The translations under genes and the position numbers were made by a program. A stretch of DNA of 49,938 nucleotides from Clostridia bacterium (lineage in GTDB: Bacteria > Bacillota > Clostridia > Oscillospirales > Acutalibacteraceae), in the NCBI GenBank assembly GCA_017435865.1, contig JAFSEF010000054.1, positions 1 to 49,938 on the forward strand. The letters are read 5' to 3'. The notes under the pieces are model-generated. The model was not told the origin of the DNA. It saw only the letters and a list, made by a program, of their open reading frames with translations, and searched no databases. Positions 34,045 to 42,413 of this stretch are shown here, piece by piece. Every line of letters begins with the position of its first letter. Within the stretch, counting starts at the first letter, position 1.

Positions 34045-34073
34045 ATATTACCACAAACATAACAGAATGTCAA
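34045..34073 (-). promoter_or_regulatory. Promoter of the tRNA-Ser pair
   Basis: Minus strand: TTGACA (34068-34073), 17-nt spacer, TAATAT (34045-34050), 13 nt before the 5' end of the first tRNA. Confidence 0.75.
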
Positions 34074-34163
34074 GAACATTTTTTGTATTTTTTAAAATTC
34101 TGCAGAATTATTGTTTTTGACTTTCATATTCTCATATTTGAACCTTCTTAATTTATGGACGTG

Positions 34164-34454
34164 TCATCTTTTGAAAAAAGAAAACCTGCCTTTGTTTTGA
34201 TTGCGTTCTTCACTTTCAACGCATTCATAATGCACCAGAACCGTTTCTTTGCCGATGATTCTGACACTATTCCACGGAATACAATGATTACAATTCTTTT
34301 TTTTGAAAAATGTAAAGCCCACGGGCTCTACAATCAATGAACAAATCTGTGCTGTTTCGGTTTCGATATTGACATCGCGAATATAGCCGATTCTGTTTCC
34401 GTTGCAAATGTTGATCACTTCTTTTCTGCAGAGTTCTTCCATATTACAAAGCAT
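34164..34454 (-). CDS. YlmC/YmxH-family PRC-barrel protein
   Basis: 96 residues from ATG 34454, GGGGTG 7 nt upstream. MEELCRKEVINICNGNRIGYIRD, then LIVEPVG and IPWNSVRIIGKETVLVHY, match the YlmC/YmxH family, a small PRC-barrel protein of Firmicutes linked to sporulation in some species. A Cys-rich start and a Lys/Arg-rich tail (GRFSFFKR) are present. Confidence 0.83.
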   Translation of the reverse strand: MLCNMEELCRKEVINICNGNRIGYIRDVNIETETAQICSLIVEPVGFTFFKKKNCNHCIPWNSVRIIGKETVLVHYECVESEERNQNKGRFSFFKR

Positions 34455-34498
34455 AAGCAATCACCCCTCTTACAGTATATGTGATATAGCCGTTCTTG

Positions 34499-34527
34499 TT
34501 GCAAAAAGGCAGTTGTTATGTTAAAAT
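34499..34527 (+). promoter_or_regulatory. Promoter of the macro-domain gene
   Basis: TTGCAA (34499-34504), 17-nt spacer, TAAAAT (34522-34527). Confidence 0.6.
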
Positions 34528-34565
34528 AAGAACAGAACCAAATAATTCAAGTCGGAGTGAATTTT

Positions 34566-35627
34566 ATGCCTCTTCAGATTGTTCGTCAGGATATAACAAA
34601 GATGCAAGTAGATGCCATTGTGAATACAACCAATGAGAAAATGGTTGGTTACAGCGGAGTTGATTTTGCTGTACATATGGCAGCAGGCCCGCAATTGCGT
34701 GATGCCTGTGCGAAAGCAGCACCGCTTGGTCTCGGTACAGCCAAAATAACACCGGGATTCAATCTCGATGCAAAATATGTCATTCACACGTCCGGCCCTG
34801 TGTGGGAAGGCGGACTTCGCGGTGAGCAGATTCTGTTGAAATCGTGTTATGTTGAATCTATGAAACTGGCAATCCGTTATGATTGTCACAGCATTGCCTT
34901 TCCTTTGATTTCGGCAGGCACTTACGGGTATCCAAAAGAGCAGGTGTTGTCTTATGCCGTGCAGGTGATTTCCGAATTCCTGTTTGAGCATGAGCTGATG
35001 GTTTATCTTTGTGTCTATGACCGCACATCATATCTGTTCAGCAGACAGTTGTATTCTGAAATCAATGATTTGCTCTGCGAAAATGATATACAACAAAATG
35101 ATGCTCCTTATGCTGCAAATTCGTTTTTAAGTGAGTCGGAAACGAAAGCGGTTTTTGCGGCAAGCTTACCTCGTGAAGAAAGTATTCCGCAGCGAAAGAA
35201 AGTCTCTTTTGATCTTTTTCGCAGAAAGCAACTGCAAAGCAACAGTGCACTCGACAAATCATTGCATGAATATATGCAATCGATGGAAAAAACCTTTGCA
35301 TACAAACTGTTTGATCTCATTGATGAACGCGGTATGACCGATGTGCAGTGTTACAAAAAAGCCAACGTCGACAAAAAGACATTTTCCAAAATCAAGTGCA
35401 ACCCCGACACATACAAGCCTTCAAAGCAGACCGCCGTTGCCTTTGCCATTGCACTGCAGCTGAACCTGGATGAAACGCAGGAGCTGCTTGCCTGTGCAGG
35501 ACTTACACTGTCACGTAGTTTTACTTTTGACAAAATTATCCGTTACTTTATTCAGAAAGAAATCTACGATATTTTTGTCATTAATGAAGCTTTGTTCGAA
35601 TTCGATCAGGTTTTGCTCGGTTGCTGA
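34566..35627 (+). CDS. Macro domain fused to an HTH-like helical domain
   Basis: 353 residues from ATG 34566 (CGGAG 8 nt upstream). Residues 1-165 are a macro domain: MQVDAIVNTTNEKMVGYSGV, AAGPQL, LGTAKITPGFNL, VIHTSGPVW and FPLISAGTYGYP, which bind ADP-ribose or its derivatives. Residues about 165-230 are an acidic then basic linker. The last 120 residues (MTDVQCYKKANVDKKTFSK, KPSKQTAVAFAIALQLNLDE, LLACAGLTLS) resemble an XRE-type helix-turn-helix followed by helices. So the protein could read ADP-ribose signals and bind nucleic acid. A vWA gene follows; the pair may act together. Confidence 0.85.
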   Translation: MPLQIVRQDITKMQVDAIVNTTNEKMVGYSGVDFAVHMAAGPQLRDACAKAAPLGLGTAKITPGFNLDAKYVIHTSGPVWEGGLRGEQILLKSCYVESMKLAIRYDCHSIAFPLISAGTYGYPKEQVLSYAVQVISEFLFEHELMVYLCVYDRTSYLFSRQLYSEINDLLCENDIQQNDAPYAANSFLSESETKAVFAASLPREESIPQRKKVSFDLFRRKQLQSNSALDKSLHEYMQSMEKTFAYKLFDLIDERGMTDVQCYKKANVDKKTFSKIKCNPDTYKPSKQTAVAFAIALQLNLDETQELLACAGLTLSRSFTFDKIIRYFIQKEIYDIFVINEALFEFDQVLLGC

Positions 35628-35672
35628 AAAAGTCTCCCGATAAGCGACCAATCTGAATATTGAAAACGCTAT

Positions 35673-35718
35673 AATGTGGTTGTAAGGTTCACAAAGACCT
35701 GCGACCACATTATTTTTT
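35673..35718 (+). terminator. Terminator between the macro and vWA genes
   Basis: Stem AATGTGGTTG (35673-35682) / CGACCACATT (35702-35711) with an inner AGGT/ACCT pair, then a T run 35713-35718. A TATAAT just at 35670-35675 overlaps the stem and may be the vWA promoter -10, with no good -35. Confidence 0.75.
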
Positions 35719-35734
35719 AAAGGAGACTTTTACT

Positions 35735-36397
35735 ATGGAAACCAAAAACAACATCACCGAGCTTGTATTCATTCTTGATCGCAGCGGTTCTATGGGAGGA
35801 CTGGAAGCCGACACCATCGGCGGATTCAATTCCATGATTGAAAAACAGAGAAAGCAGGAAGGGGAATGCTTTGTATCTACTGTGCTGTTTGACCATGTCA
35901 GTGAAGTGCTGCATGATCGTGTGAAGCTTTCTGAAATTCAACCCATGACTTCTGCCGATTACACTGTACGCGGATCAACAGCTCTTATTGATGCCTTGGG
36001 CGGTGCCATTCATCACATCGGCAACATCCACAAATATGCACGTCCCGAAGACGTGCCTGCCCACACCATGTTTGTTATCACCACTGACGGCATGGAAAAC
36101 GCAAGCCATCACTACACAAGCGAGCAGGTAAAAAATATGATCGAAAAGCAGAAAGCAAAATACGGCTGGGAGTTCATTTTTATCGGTGCAAATATTGATG
36201 CGGTTGAAACGGCAGCCCGATATGGCATCGACAGCTCCCGTGCGGTCAACTACAATGCCGACGGAAAGGGAACGCACATACTGTATGAATCCGTTGCAAA
36301 GGCCGTTTGCAATGTTCGCGCCTGTGCACCGCTTGCCGATGATTGGAGAGCGGATCTTGATGCGGATTATGAGGCAAGATGCACAAGCAGGAATTGA
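35735..36397 (+). CDS. vWA-domain protein
   Basis: 220 residues, a lone von Willebrand A domain with an intact MIDAS: FILDRSGSMGGLE (DxSxS), a Thr in STALIDALGG, and VITTDGMEN (final Asp). Predicted cytoplasmic, with no signal peptide. It binds divalent metal and probably a partner protein, as in TerY-type vWA proteins. AAAGGAGA precedes the ATG. Placed directly after the macro-HTH gene, so a shared stress or defence function is plausible. Confidence 0.85.
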   Translation: METKNNITELVFILDRSGSMGGLEADTIGGFNSMIEKQRKQEGECFVSTVLFDHVSEVLHDRVKLSEIQPMTSADYTVRGSTALIDALGGAIHHIGNIHKYARPEDVPAHTMFVITTDGMENASHHYTSEQVKNMIEKQKAKYGWEFIFIGANIDAVETAARYGIDSSRAVNYNADGKGTHILYESVAKAVCNVRACAPLADDWRADLDADYEARCTSRN

Positions 36398-36407
36398 CAT
36401 TTTTGGA

Positions 36408-36436
36408 TAGCAATACCTGCATGATTATGGTATAAT
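36408..36436 (+). promoter_or_regulatory. Promoter of the PHP gene
   Basis: TAGCAA (36408-36413), 17-nt spacer, TATAAT (36431-36436) with extended -10 TGG. Confidence 0.5.
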
Positions 36437-36486
36437 ATTTCTGTTATGAAATTTATGCCCGAATAATTTGCAAAAGGGGACTTGCT

Positions 36487-37485
36487 ATGAAAAACAATAC
36501 TTATAAATGGTTTGCAGGTGTGCCGCATTGTCATACCGTTGCTTCAGACGGCAAACTGACACTCGAACAAGTGATCGCAAAAGCCAAAAAGAACAAGCTT
36601 GATTTCCTGATGATTACCGACCACAACGAAAATTGCAAAAATGACTTGCCCGTTGTGGAGGGATTGACCCTTATTTACGGTGCAGAGCTTACCAAACACG
36701 GCGGTCATTGCAATATGTGGGGTGTCAAGGACGTTATTGACCTTGAAGATTATAAAACCTGCGAAACTTATGAAGACTTTTTGCGTGTTAAAAATAAAGC
36801 AAAGGAACGAGGTGCGGTCATCTGCATGAATCATCCGCATTGCAAGCAATGTCCGTGGCGTTGGGAGATGAATGCTGCCGATGTGGATGTGCTCGAAGTG
36901 TGGAATGCACCGACCCATTATGACAACCTCGAATGCACCGAATGGTGGCACGAACAACTTCGAGCAGGACACAAGCTGCCCGTTGTCGGCGGCAGTGACT
37001 ATCATCAGGATTATGTTATTACCAACATGATCGCATGGCCTGTTACCTATGTGTATGCAAAGTCCAATTCTGCTGAAGATATCCTTGATGCCATCGTTAA
37101 GGGCCGCACCACCATCAGCTTTGCTCCCGGTACAACTTTTATTGATATCGTCAGCGGGGATGCCATGCTTGGTGATACCGTGAAAATCAATGAAGATACA
37201 TCTGTTACCATCAATGTCAGAAAAATCCGCAGAAATCATACCCTGATCGTCTTTGATGCCGACGGTGAGTGTTTCCGTTACAAAGCCGACAAAACAAGGG
37301 ATTATTCCGTGACCTTACCTGTTAAAAAGGGTGGATTCATTTGTGCACATACCGTCTTTGAGCCCGGGTTCATTTATCACAAATTACACGATTATGCCCT
37401 TGCATCCCGCATTCCCAAACAAAAGGGCATGAAGCTGCCGCCGTTGATTTTTGCACAAAGCGGTGCAATCTATTTTGAGAAATAA
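36487..37485 (+). CDS. CehA/McbA-type PHP metallophosphoesterase
   Basis: 332 residues. The PHP metal motifs are clear: GVPHCHTVASDG, LMITDHNENC, ICMNHPHCKQ and VVGGSDYHQD. A C-terminal beta domain (SVTINVRKIRRNHTLIVFD) follows. PHP proteins are metal-dependent hydrolases acting on phosphoesters; this subgroup (CehA/McbA-like) often lies in sugar or phospho-sugar loci. AAGGGGA precedes the ATG. Followed by a strong terminator. Confidence 0.85.
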   Translation: MKNNTYKWFAGVPHCHTVASDGKLTLEQVIAKAKKNKLDFLMITDHNENCKNDLPVVEGLTLIYGAELTKHGGHCNMWGVKDVIDLEDYKTCETYEDFLRVKNKAKERGAVICMNHPHCKQCPWRWEMNAADVDVLEVWNAPTHYDNLECTEWWHEQLRAGHKLPVVGGSDYHQDYVITNMIAWPVTYVYAKSNSAEDILDAIVKGRTTISFAPGTTFIDIVSGDAMLGDTVKINEDTSVTINVRKIRRNHTLIVFDADGECFRYKADKTRDYSVTLPVKKGGFICAHTVFEPGFIYHKLHDYALASRIPKQKGMKLPPLIFAQSGAIYFEK

Positions 37486-37491
37486 AACAAT

Positions 37492-37540
37492 ACAACGAGC
37501 CACCGAAAACAAAAGTGACGTGGCTCGTTGTTTGTTTTTT
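37492..37540. terminator. Bidirectional terminator between the PHP and GH127-like genes
   Basis: Stem ACAACGAGCCAC (37492-37503) / GTGGCTCGTTGT (37520-37531) followed by TTGTTTTTT. Confidence 0.88.
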
Positions 37541-37546
37541 CTGTAT

Positions 37547-39361
37547 TTACTTTTTCCCGAGGACGGGCATTTCCGTCATGCGAAGTCGGGAGCAACCGTA
37601 GGGCTGCAGCTTGATTCCGGTGACTTCGGAAATCGGGGTTGTGGACTTCGGGGTCTTTCTGCAAACCGTTTTGTAGGCAGGCTTGTGTCCCCATTCAATC
37701 TGTTGCATCGGTGCCGTGATCGTCACGGGCGGTTCTGCCTGTGAGAACGGATATTTTCCGATTCCGTTGAAGGTTACTTCAAACTCCGTTCCTGCAAAGC
37801 CGTAGTTCCACTCTGTTTTCGGAATGAACTGATAATCGCAGTAGGGGAATTTGCGCTCAACACCGAGAAGCTTGTATTCGCGCATTTTCTTTTCATATTC
37901 GATCGGTACGCTGAACAGTAACGAACCCATCTGCAAGGCGAAAAGTCCGTTGGGTCTGTCTTTCAGATACGGTGTTGTTGCGAAAGCAATGTCGATTTCC
38001 GTTTTGCCCTGCTTGACGGCAAAGGTGAGATCTTTGGATTCTGCATTTTCGCCGTTGACTGTTAAATTCTGTGCAAAGGACGGAATGCGAATCACAAAAT
38101 CAAAATCCTTGTCCGATTCAATAGAATAGTGCATTGTGTTTTTGAACGGATAATCGGTTTCAAGACGGATGGTGATGCCGTTGTCGTTCAGAACACAGGG
38201 GAGCATCACGGCATTGATAATCGTGTTGTCCTTGTGCATGAACGGGGATATTGCAAACTTCGGCCAACCCTGATTGAAGTTTGCCGTGCAGCAGCCGAAG
38301 TTCGGTTCAAGTCCGAATAAATGTGCTTCGGGACCGTTGGTGCTGAACGGTGCCATGATCATGGTGCGTTGGCAGGCGACCTGATTGACCATCTGCACAT
38401 ACTGATGTGTCCACATATCCTCAGTCAGCGTGGCAGGCAGTGCGTTGAAAGCAAGCACTTCGAGCCTTTCTGCCCATTTGTTGTCACCCGTTACGGCAAA
38501 CAGGTGTTCGTAAGAGAACATCTGCTCGACAACAGAACAAAGCTCGGTGCCTCTTGCGGGGTCAAGCCCCGAAAGTACTTCGTCTCCCGTGAAGCCTTCA
38601 AAGGCAGTGCCGTTGAATTTGTCAAGAATCGTACGCAGCTTTTCGGCATTGTCGGTGTATTCTTCCCCGAGCAGTTCATGGGAAACTGCTTCACTTTTGA
38701 GCATCATAGTGATGTTTACGATGTGGGTTCTGCGCAGCCACACATGGCTCGGCTTTTCCCAATCCTTTGTTGCGGTGTTGTAATCAAAGCCCTGTGCTTT
38801 AATGATTTTTGCAAGGTCCTTAATCCATTCTTCCTTGTATCTTTCATACAGGAAATTCAACGAAATGAAGGTTTCAAACCATCTGTATTTTGCCCAACCG
38901 AACAGCTTGATTTCTCCGCTTTTAAGCAGGGCATAATAATTCTGCATGGCTCTGTAAATAACCGCGGGAATTCTTTCGTCACCCGAGCAATCATAATAAA
39001 CGGCAAGCGTTTTGCAGATGAGCTGCAGGGCCCATGTGTCATAGGTGGCTCTTTTGCTGTTTTTGCAAGGGCAGATCCAACCGTCATTCTGTTGCTGTGC
39101 GAGAATTGCATCAATGTATTTTTTAACGGTGGCAATCATTTCGTCGTCTTCGAGCTGGTAAGCCAGCGGCACAAAGCCGTCAAGCCAATAGGGAACACGT
39201 TCCCATCCCTCACGGTTGCCGCCGACCCATTTGCTGTCGCGTATGTCGGGCCAGATCTTATGTAAATGACCGCTCAGGCCTTCTGCCTGAATTTCAAGCT
39301 GACGGCGAAGCCAGCCTTCGGGTTTGATCTCGTTGGTTGTGTAAAACTTCCATTTGTTCAT
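37547..39361 (-). CDS. GH127-like beta-L-arabinofuranosidase (DUF1680)
   Basis: 604 residues. Residues 1-370 are an alpha/alpha barrel: GNREGWERVPYWLDGFVPL, AQQQNDGWICPC, HIVNITMMLK and DPARGTELCSVVEQM. The catalytic zinc site of GH127/GH146 enzymes, E-x-C plus a Cys-Cys pair, is present as E273, C275, C357 and C358 (GCCTANFNQGWPKF). A beta-sandwich tail follows. It would remove L-arabinofuranose or a similar sugar from plant glycans, inside the cell because no signal peptide is seen. It overlaps the transporter gene upstream by 4 nt (ATGA), so uptake and cleavage are linked. Confidence 0.87.
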   Translation of the reverse strand: MNKWKFYTTNEIKPEGWLRRQLEIQAEGLSGHLHKIWPDIRDSKWVGGNREGWERVPYWLDGFVPLAYQLEDDEMIATVKKYIDAILAQQQNDGWICPCKNSKRATYDTWALQLICKTLAVYYDCSGDERIPAVIYRAMQNYYALLKSGEIKLFGWAKYRWFETFISLNFLYERYKEEWIKDLAKIIKAQGFDYNTATKDWEKPSHVWLRRTHIVNITMMLKSEAVSHELLGEEYTDNAEKLRTILDKFNGTAFEGFTGDEVLSGLDPARGTELCSVVEQMFSYEHLFAVTGDNKWAERLEVLAFNALPATLTEDMWTHQYVQMVNQVACQRTMIMAPFSTNGPEAHLFGLEPNFGCCTANFNQGWPKFAISPFMHKDNTIINAVMLPCVLNDNGITIRLETDYPFKNTMHYSIESDKDFDFVIRIPSFAQNLTVNGENAESKDLTFAVKQGKTEIDIAFATTPYLKDRPNGLFALQMGSLLFSVPIEYEKKMREYKLLGVERKFPYCDYQFIPKTEWNYGFAGTEFEVTFNGIGKYPFSQAEPPVTITAPMQQIEWGHKPAYKTVCRKTPKSTTPISEVTGIKLQPYGCSRLRMTEMPVLGKK

Positions 39362-40761
39362 AATGCTACCTCACAGTCTGTTGTTTCGTTTGTCTCAATG
39401 TCAAATCCTTTTTTATTCAGGAAGAACAGCGGGATCAGAGCAAATGCACACACGATACCTGCTACAAAGAACATTTCCTTGGACGGCACAATTGTTTGTG
39501 CACCGAATTCGTTCGTATAGGTGGCAGCTGCATTACGGCAAGCCATATCGCCGAGTACGGGACCGACCACCATGGGAATGAGCACCACAAAAATCATGCG
39601 GATACCCTGAAACAGTCCTGCCTTGCCTTCGGGAATAAAATCCTTGACAGCAGCACCCAACAGGATATTGATGATCGAATTGCCGAGCACCACGGGAACC
39701 ACGCAAATAAGAATCAGGTGAATGTTGGTGGAAGTTGACAGCAGAAGCAGTCCCAATGTCATAACTGCCGTGCAGGGTGCAAGGAATATCCCCTTGTTTT
39801 TGGATGACTTTTTCAGCACCGTCACAATGCAGGCAAGAAGCACTGCAATCACGATCACGGCCGTGATGATCACGCTCGGTCTTAAAAGATTTTCCGCACC
39901 GCCGTTTTCGGGTATCACAACATACTGAATGTAAACCAGCAGGTACGGGTAGAACACCTGAAAAGCAACAACGGCAAGGCCGAATGCGGCAAGTGCAAGA
40001 TACAGCCGCGGATTCTCTTTGATGACGGAAGGTCTGAAACCGTAAAATAAGTCAGCCCAATAGCTTGAATTCTTTTCGGTTTTCTGTATCATTCGGGGCG
40101 GGTCTTTGATCAGGAACAGACCTGCCACACCGCAAACCGTTACTGACAGACCGAGTACCATAAAGAATGTCTGATACGAAAGCTTGCCGGCCTGTGCAAA
40201 ACTGCCGATGCCCGTTACTGCAAAGGACGAGATCGTGCCTGTCACCGACAGCAATGTTTCAACAAGTGCACGTTGTCTGGCGGTTGTGATGTCCGTTACC
40301 CATGCCTGAAAAGCGGCATCGTTGCTGGTGGAACCCATAAAGGTCATCACAATATCCATGAGAATCACAAACCACACCGTTGCTGTCAGAATCTTCACTT
40401 CGTCGCTGAGATTGAACAGCAATGCGGTATTTTCTTTTGTTATAAAACCGAACATGGCAGTCACAAGACCCCACAGGATATAACCGACGGAAATGAACAG
40501 CCTGCGGTTTTTGAGTTTGTCACTGAGTGTACCCATCACAAAGGTGGTAAGCACTGCCGCAATTGCAGAAAGGGCAACCATGCGGCTGACTGCCGTTGTC
40601 GGTGCCATTGCACCTGCAATAGCAGTCGCAGATGCGTCACCGTAAACGGAATTATAAATAAATGTGTTGAAATACATGTTTTCGGTGTTCCATGCAATGC
40701 CACCGATAAAACAGAACAGTGTAATTATAAACCAATTTTGCTTACTTAATTTTTCTTTCAT
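39358..40761 (-). CDS. MFS transporter, probably for an oligosaccharide
   Basis: 467 residues with 12 hydrophobic helices and a central basic loop (KDPPRMIQKTEKNSSYW). MKEKLSKQNWFIITLFCFIG starts helix 1; between helices 2 and 3 the sequence GTLSDKLKNRR is the MFS signature. It resembles GPH/MFS sugar carriers of gut Firmicutes. It is first in a two-gene operon with the GH127-like hydrolase, overlapping by 4 nt, behind a promoter with a palindromic operator. The ribosome site is weak (GGAAC). Confidence 0.86.
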   Translation of the reverse strand: MKEKLSKQNWFIITLFCFIGGIAWNTENMYFNTFIYNSVYGDASATAIAGAMAPTTAVSRMVALSAIAAVLTTFVMGTLSDKLKNRRLFISVGYILWGLVTAMFGFITKENTALLFNLSDEVKILTATVWFVILMDIVMTFMGSTSNDAAFQAWVTDITTARQRALVETLLSVTGTISSFAVTGIGSFAQAGKLSYQTFFMVLGLSVTVCGVAGLFLIKDPPRMIQKTEKNSSYWADLFYGFRPSVIKENPRLYLALAAFGLAVVAFQVFYPYLLVYIQYVVIPENGGAENLLRPSVIITAVIVIAVLLACIVTVLKKSSKNKGIFLAPCTAVMTLGLLLLSTSTNIHLILICVVPVVLGNSIINILLGAAVKDFIPEGKAGLFQGIRMIFVVLIPMVVGPVLGDMACRNAAATYTNEFGAQTIVPSKEMFFVAGIVCAFALIPLFFLNKKGFDIETNETTDCEVAL

Positions 40762-40791
40762 AGCAGAGGTTCCGTTTCTTTTTAATATTAA

Positions 40792-40806
40792 CTGTTATGG
40801 TAACAG
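40792..40806. promoter_or_regulatory. Operator palindrome CTGTTA-TGG-TAACAG on the MFS-GH127 promoter
   Basis: Perfect 6-bp arms with a 3-nt centre, overlapping the -10 box. It fits a repressor site of the LacI/GntR sort; no regulator is adjacent. Confidence 0.6.
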
Positions 40807-40825
40807 ATATGAAGTCATTTGTCAA
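40797..40825 (-). promoter_or_regulatory. Promoter of the MFS-GH127 operon
   Basis: Minus strand: TTGACA (40820-40825), 17-nt spacer, TACCAT (40797-40802). Confidence 0.7.
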
Positions 40826-40842
40826 AGCGTACAGCTTTTGTG

Positions 40843-41625
40843 TCAGCACAAAATAGTATTCATTATGTGTACATAATGCGGAAACTCTTCACTTGCATCC
40901 CGCAACTGCGGATGCCAGCGTTTTTCCCATTCAAGACTGTAAAAACCTTCATATCCGTCATTTGCTGTCATGCGGACTATGTTTTCAACACCTATAGTAC
41001 CTTCGCCAAAATTACACAAATCATCATTGATGCTGTCTTTCAGGTGAATGTGACGGATCAGATGCTTTGTATGCTTCCAGAATAAATGCGGATCTTCCCG
41101 CGAGTGCTTGATATCCCATATGATGCCAAAGTTGTCACAGGCAACAAAATCAGCAGTCCGGAGAATACGTTCACTTGTGTTGAAATCACCATGCACTTCA
41201 AGCAAGACTGTAACCTGTTGCATTTGTGCTTCTTGGCATAATATACGTATCCGGCTTGCAATATCTTTCATTTGTGCATTGATATCTTCTTGTGTCAAAG
41301 AGTTGCCGAAAATACGGATATAAGGAATTTTACAAGCCGATGCCTGCCGAACCGTTGCAAGTGCTTCCTGCATATTCACTTGTTGTTTTTCTTTTTCATG
41401 AAATGATGCAGATGCACCAAGGCAACAAAATTCAATTCCGTTATTTTTTGCATTCAAAAGAGTACTTTCTCTGTTTGCAGCGTTTAACTCTTCAATCTTT
41501 TCTGCGTTCAATTCGTTTCTGATGCCGCGGATTTCAATGCCCTGAAAACCGTATTCAACAGCTTTGTCAATGGCCTGTTCAAGAGTCCATTCCGGGCAAC
41601 CCAACGTCGAAAAAGCCAGTTTCAT
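40843..41625 (-). CDS. Sugar phosphate isomerase/epimerase
   Basis: 260 residues, third TIM-barrel isomerase of this family in the window. MKLAFSTLGCPEWTLEQAI, GFQGIEIRGI, VLLEVHGDFNTSE, IIWDIKHSR and HIHLKDSIND hold the typical metal ligands. GGAG lies 8 nt before the ATG. Upstream of and on the same strand as the MFS-GH127 unit but with separate promoters; both may serve one pathway. Confidence 0.82.
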   Translation of the reverse strand: MKLAFSTLGCPEWTLEQAIDKAVEYGFQGIEIRGIRNELNAEKIEELNAANRESTLLNAKNNGIEFCCLGASASFHEKEKQQVNMQEALATVRQASACKIPYIRIFGNSLTQEDINAQMKDIASRIRILCQEAQMQQVTVLLEVHGDFNTSERILRTADFVACDNFGIIWDIKHSREDPHLFWKHTKHLIRHIHLKDSINDDLCNFGEGTIGVENIVRMTANDGYEGFYSLEWEKRWHPQLRDASEEFPHYVHIMNTILC

Positions 41626-41654
41626 TCCGGGATCTCCTTGTTTTTTATGTCAAC

Positions 41655-41683
41655 ATTATACTATTATCAATTACAAAAAACAA
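41655..41683 (-). promoter_or_regulatory. Promoter of the isomerase gene
   Basis: Minus strand: TTGTTT (41678-41683), 17-nt spacer, TATAAT (41655-41660). Confidence 0.55.
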
Positions 41684-41718
41684 TCCTCATTCTTAATAAG
41701 ATTCATTTTTCAATATGA

Positions 41719-41747
41719 TTGAAAATTATAACGGGATGATGTATAAT
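41719..41747 (+). promoter_or_regulatory. Promoter of the YgjP gene
   Basis: TTGAAA (41719-41724), 17-nt spacer, TATAAT (41742-41747). Confidence 0.65.
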
Positions 41748-41776
41748 AACGAATCGTATTGTCAGGAGGGATGTAC

Positions 41777-42340
41777 TTGCCTACGGATAACAAAAACATC
41801 ACAATTATTCGATCGGAGCGAAAAACACTCGCAATTCAAATCAAGAACGGAGAAGTAATAGCCAGGGCTCCCAAAAGAATGAAGGAAAAAGATATTCTTG
41901 CTTTCATTGCATCCAAAGAAACATGGATCAACAGCCATGTTTCTCAACAACTCGCAAAGAAACAGGAATATGAAAAATTGCAACCTTTTACACAGGATGA
42001 ACTCAATGCACTGGCACAAAAAGCAAAGCAGCTCTTGCCTGCAAAAATTGAGTATTATGCAAAGCGAATAGGCGTTTCTTATAATCGCATTACCATCCGA
42101 TGTCATCATACAAGATGGGGAAGTTGTTCGGAAAACGGCAATCTGAACTTCAATTGTCTTCTTATGCTTCTGCCTGATAGAATTATTGACAGTGTGGTTG
42201 TGCATGAACTCTGCCACCGTAAGCATATGAATCATTCAAAGCTCTTTTACGAAGAAATCGCAAAAGTGTTTCCTGATTACAAGGCTTGTCACAAGTGGTT
42301 AAATGAAAACGGTGCAGTATATCTCAGTCGCTTACCTTGA
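41777..42340 (+). CDS. YgjP-like metallopeptidase-domain protein
   Basis: 187 residues. The Zn site is VVHELCHRKHMNHS (HExxH plus a third His), and TRWGSCSENGNLNFN is the family signature. TTG 41777 is the likely start: AGGAGG (41763-41768) is 8 nt upstream, while ATG 41771 is only 2 nt from it. Family members are soluble, SprT-like zinc proteins of unclear substrate. Stands alone. Confidence 0.85.
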   Translation: MPTDNKNITIIRSERKTLAIQIKNGEVIARAPKRMKEKDILAFIASKETWINSHVSQQLAKKQEYEKLQPFTQDELNALAQKAKQLLPAKIEYYAKRIGVSYNRITIRCHHTRWGSCSENGNLNFNCLLMLLPDRIIDSVVVHELCHRKHMNHSKLFYEEIAKVFPDYKACHKWLNENGAVYLSRLP

Positions 42341-42355
42341 TGTCAACAATCGCAC

Positions 42356-42384
42356 TTGCATTGCTGCCTGCAAGGTGATAATAT
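42356..42384 (+). promoter_or_regulatory. Promoter of the MFS gene at 42414
   Basis: TTGCAT (42356-42361), 17-nt spacer, TAATAT (42379-42384). Confidence 0.55.
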
Positions 42385-42413
42385 GTTTAAGCATTACATA
42401 ATAGGAGTAGAAT

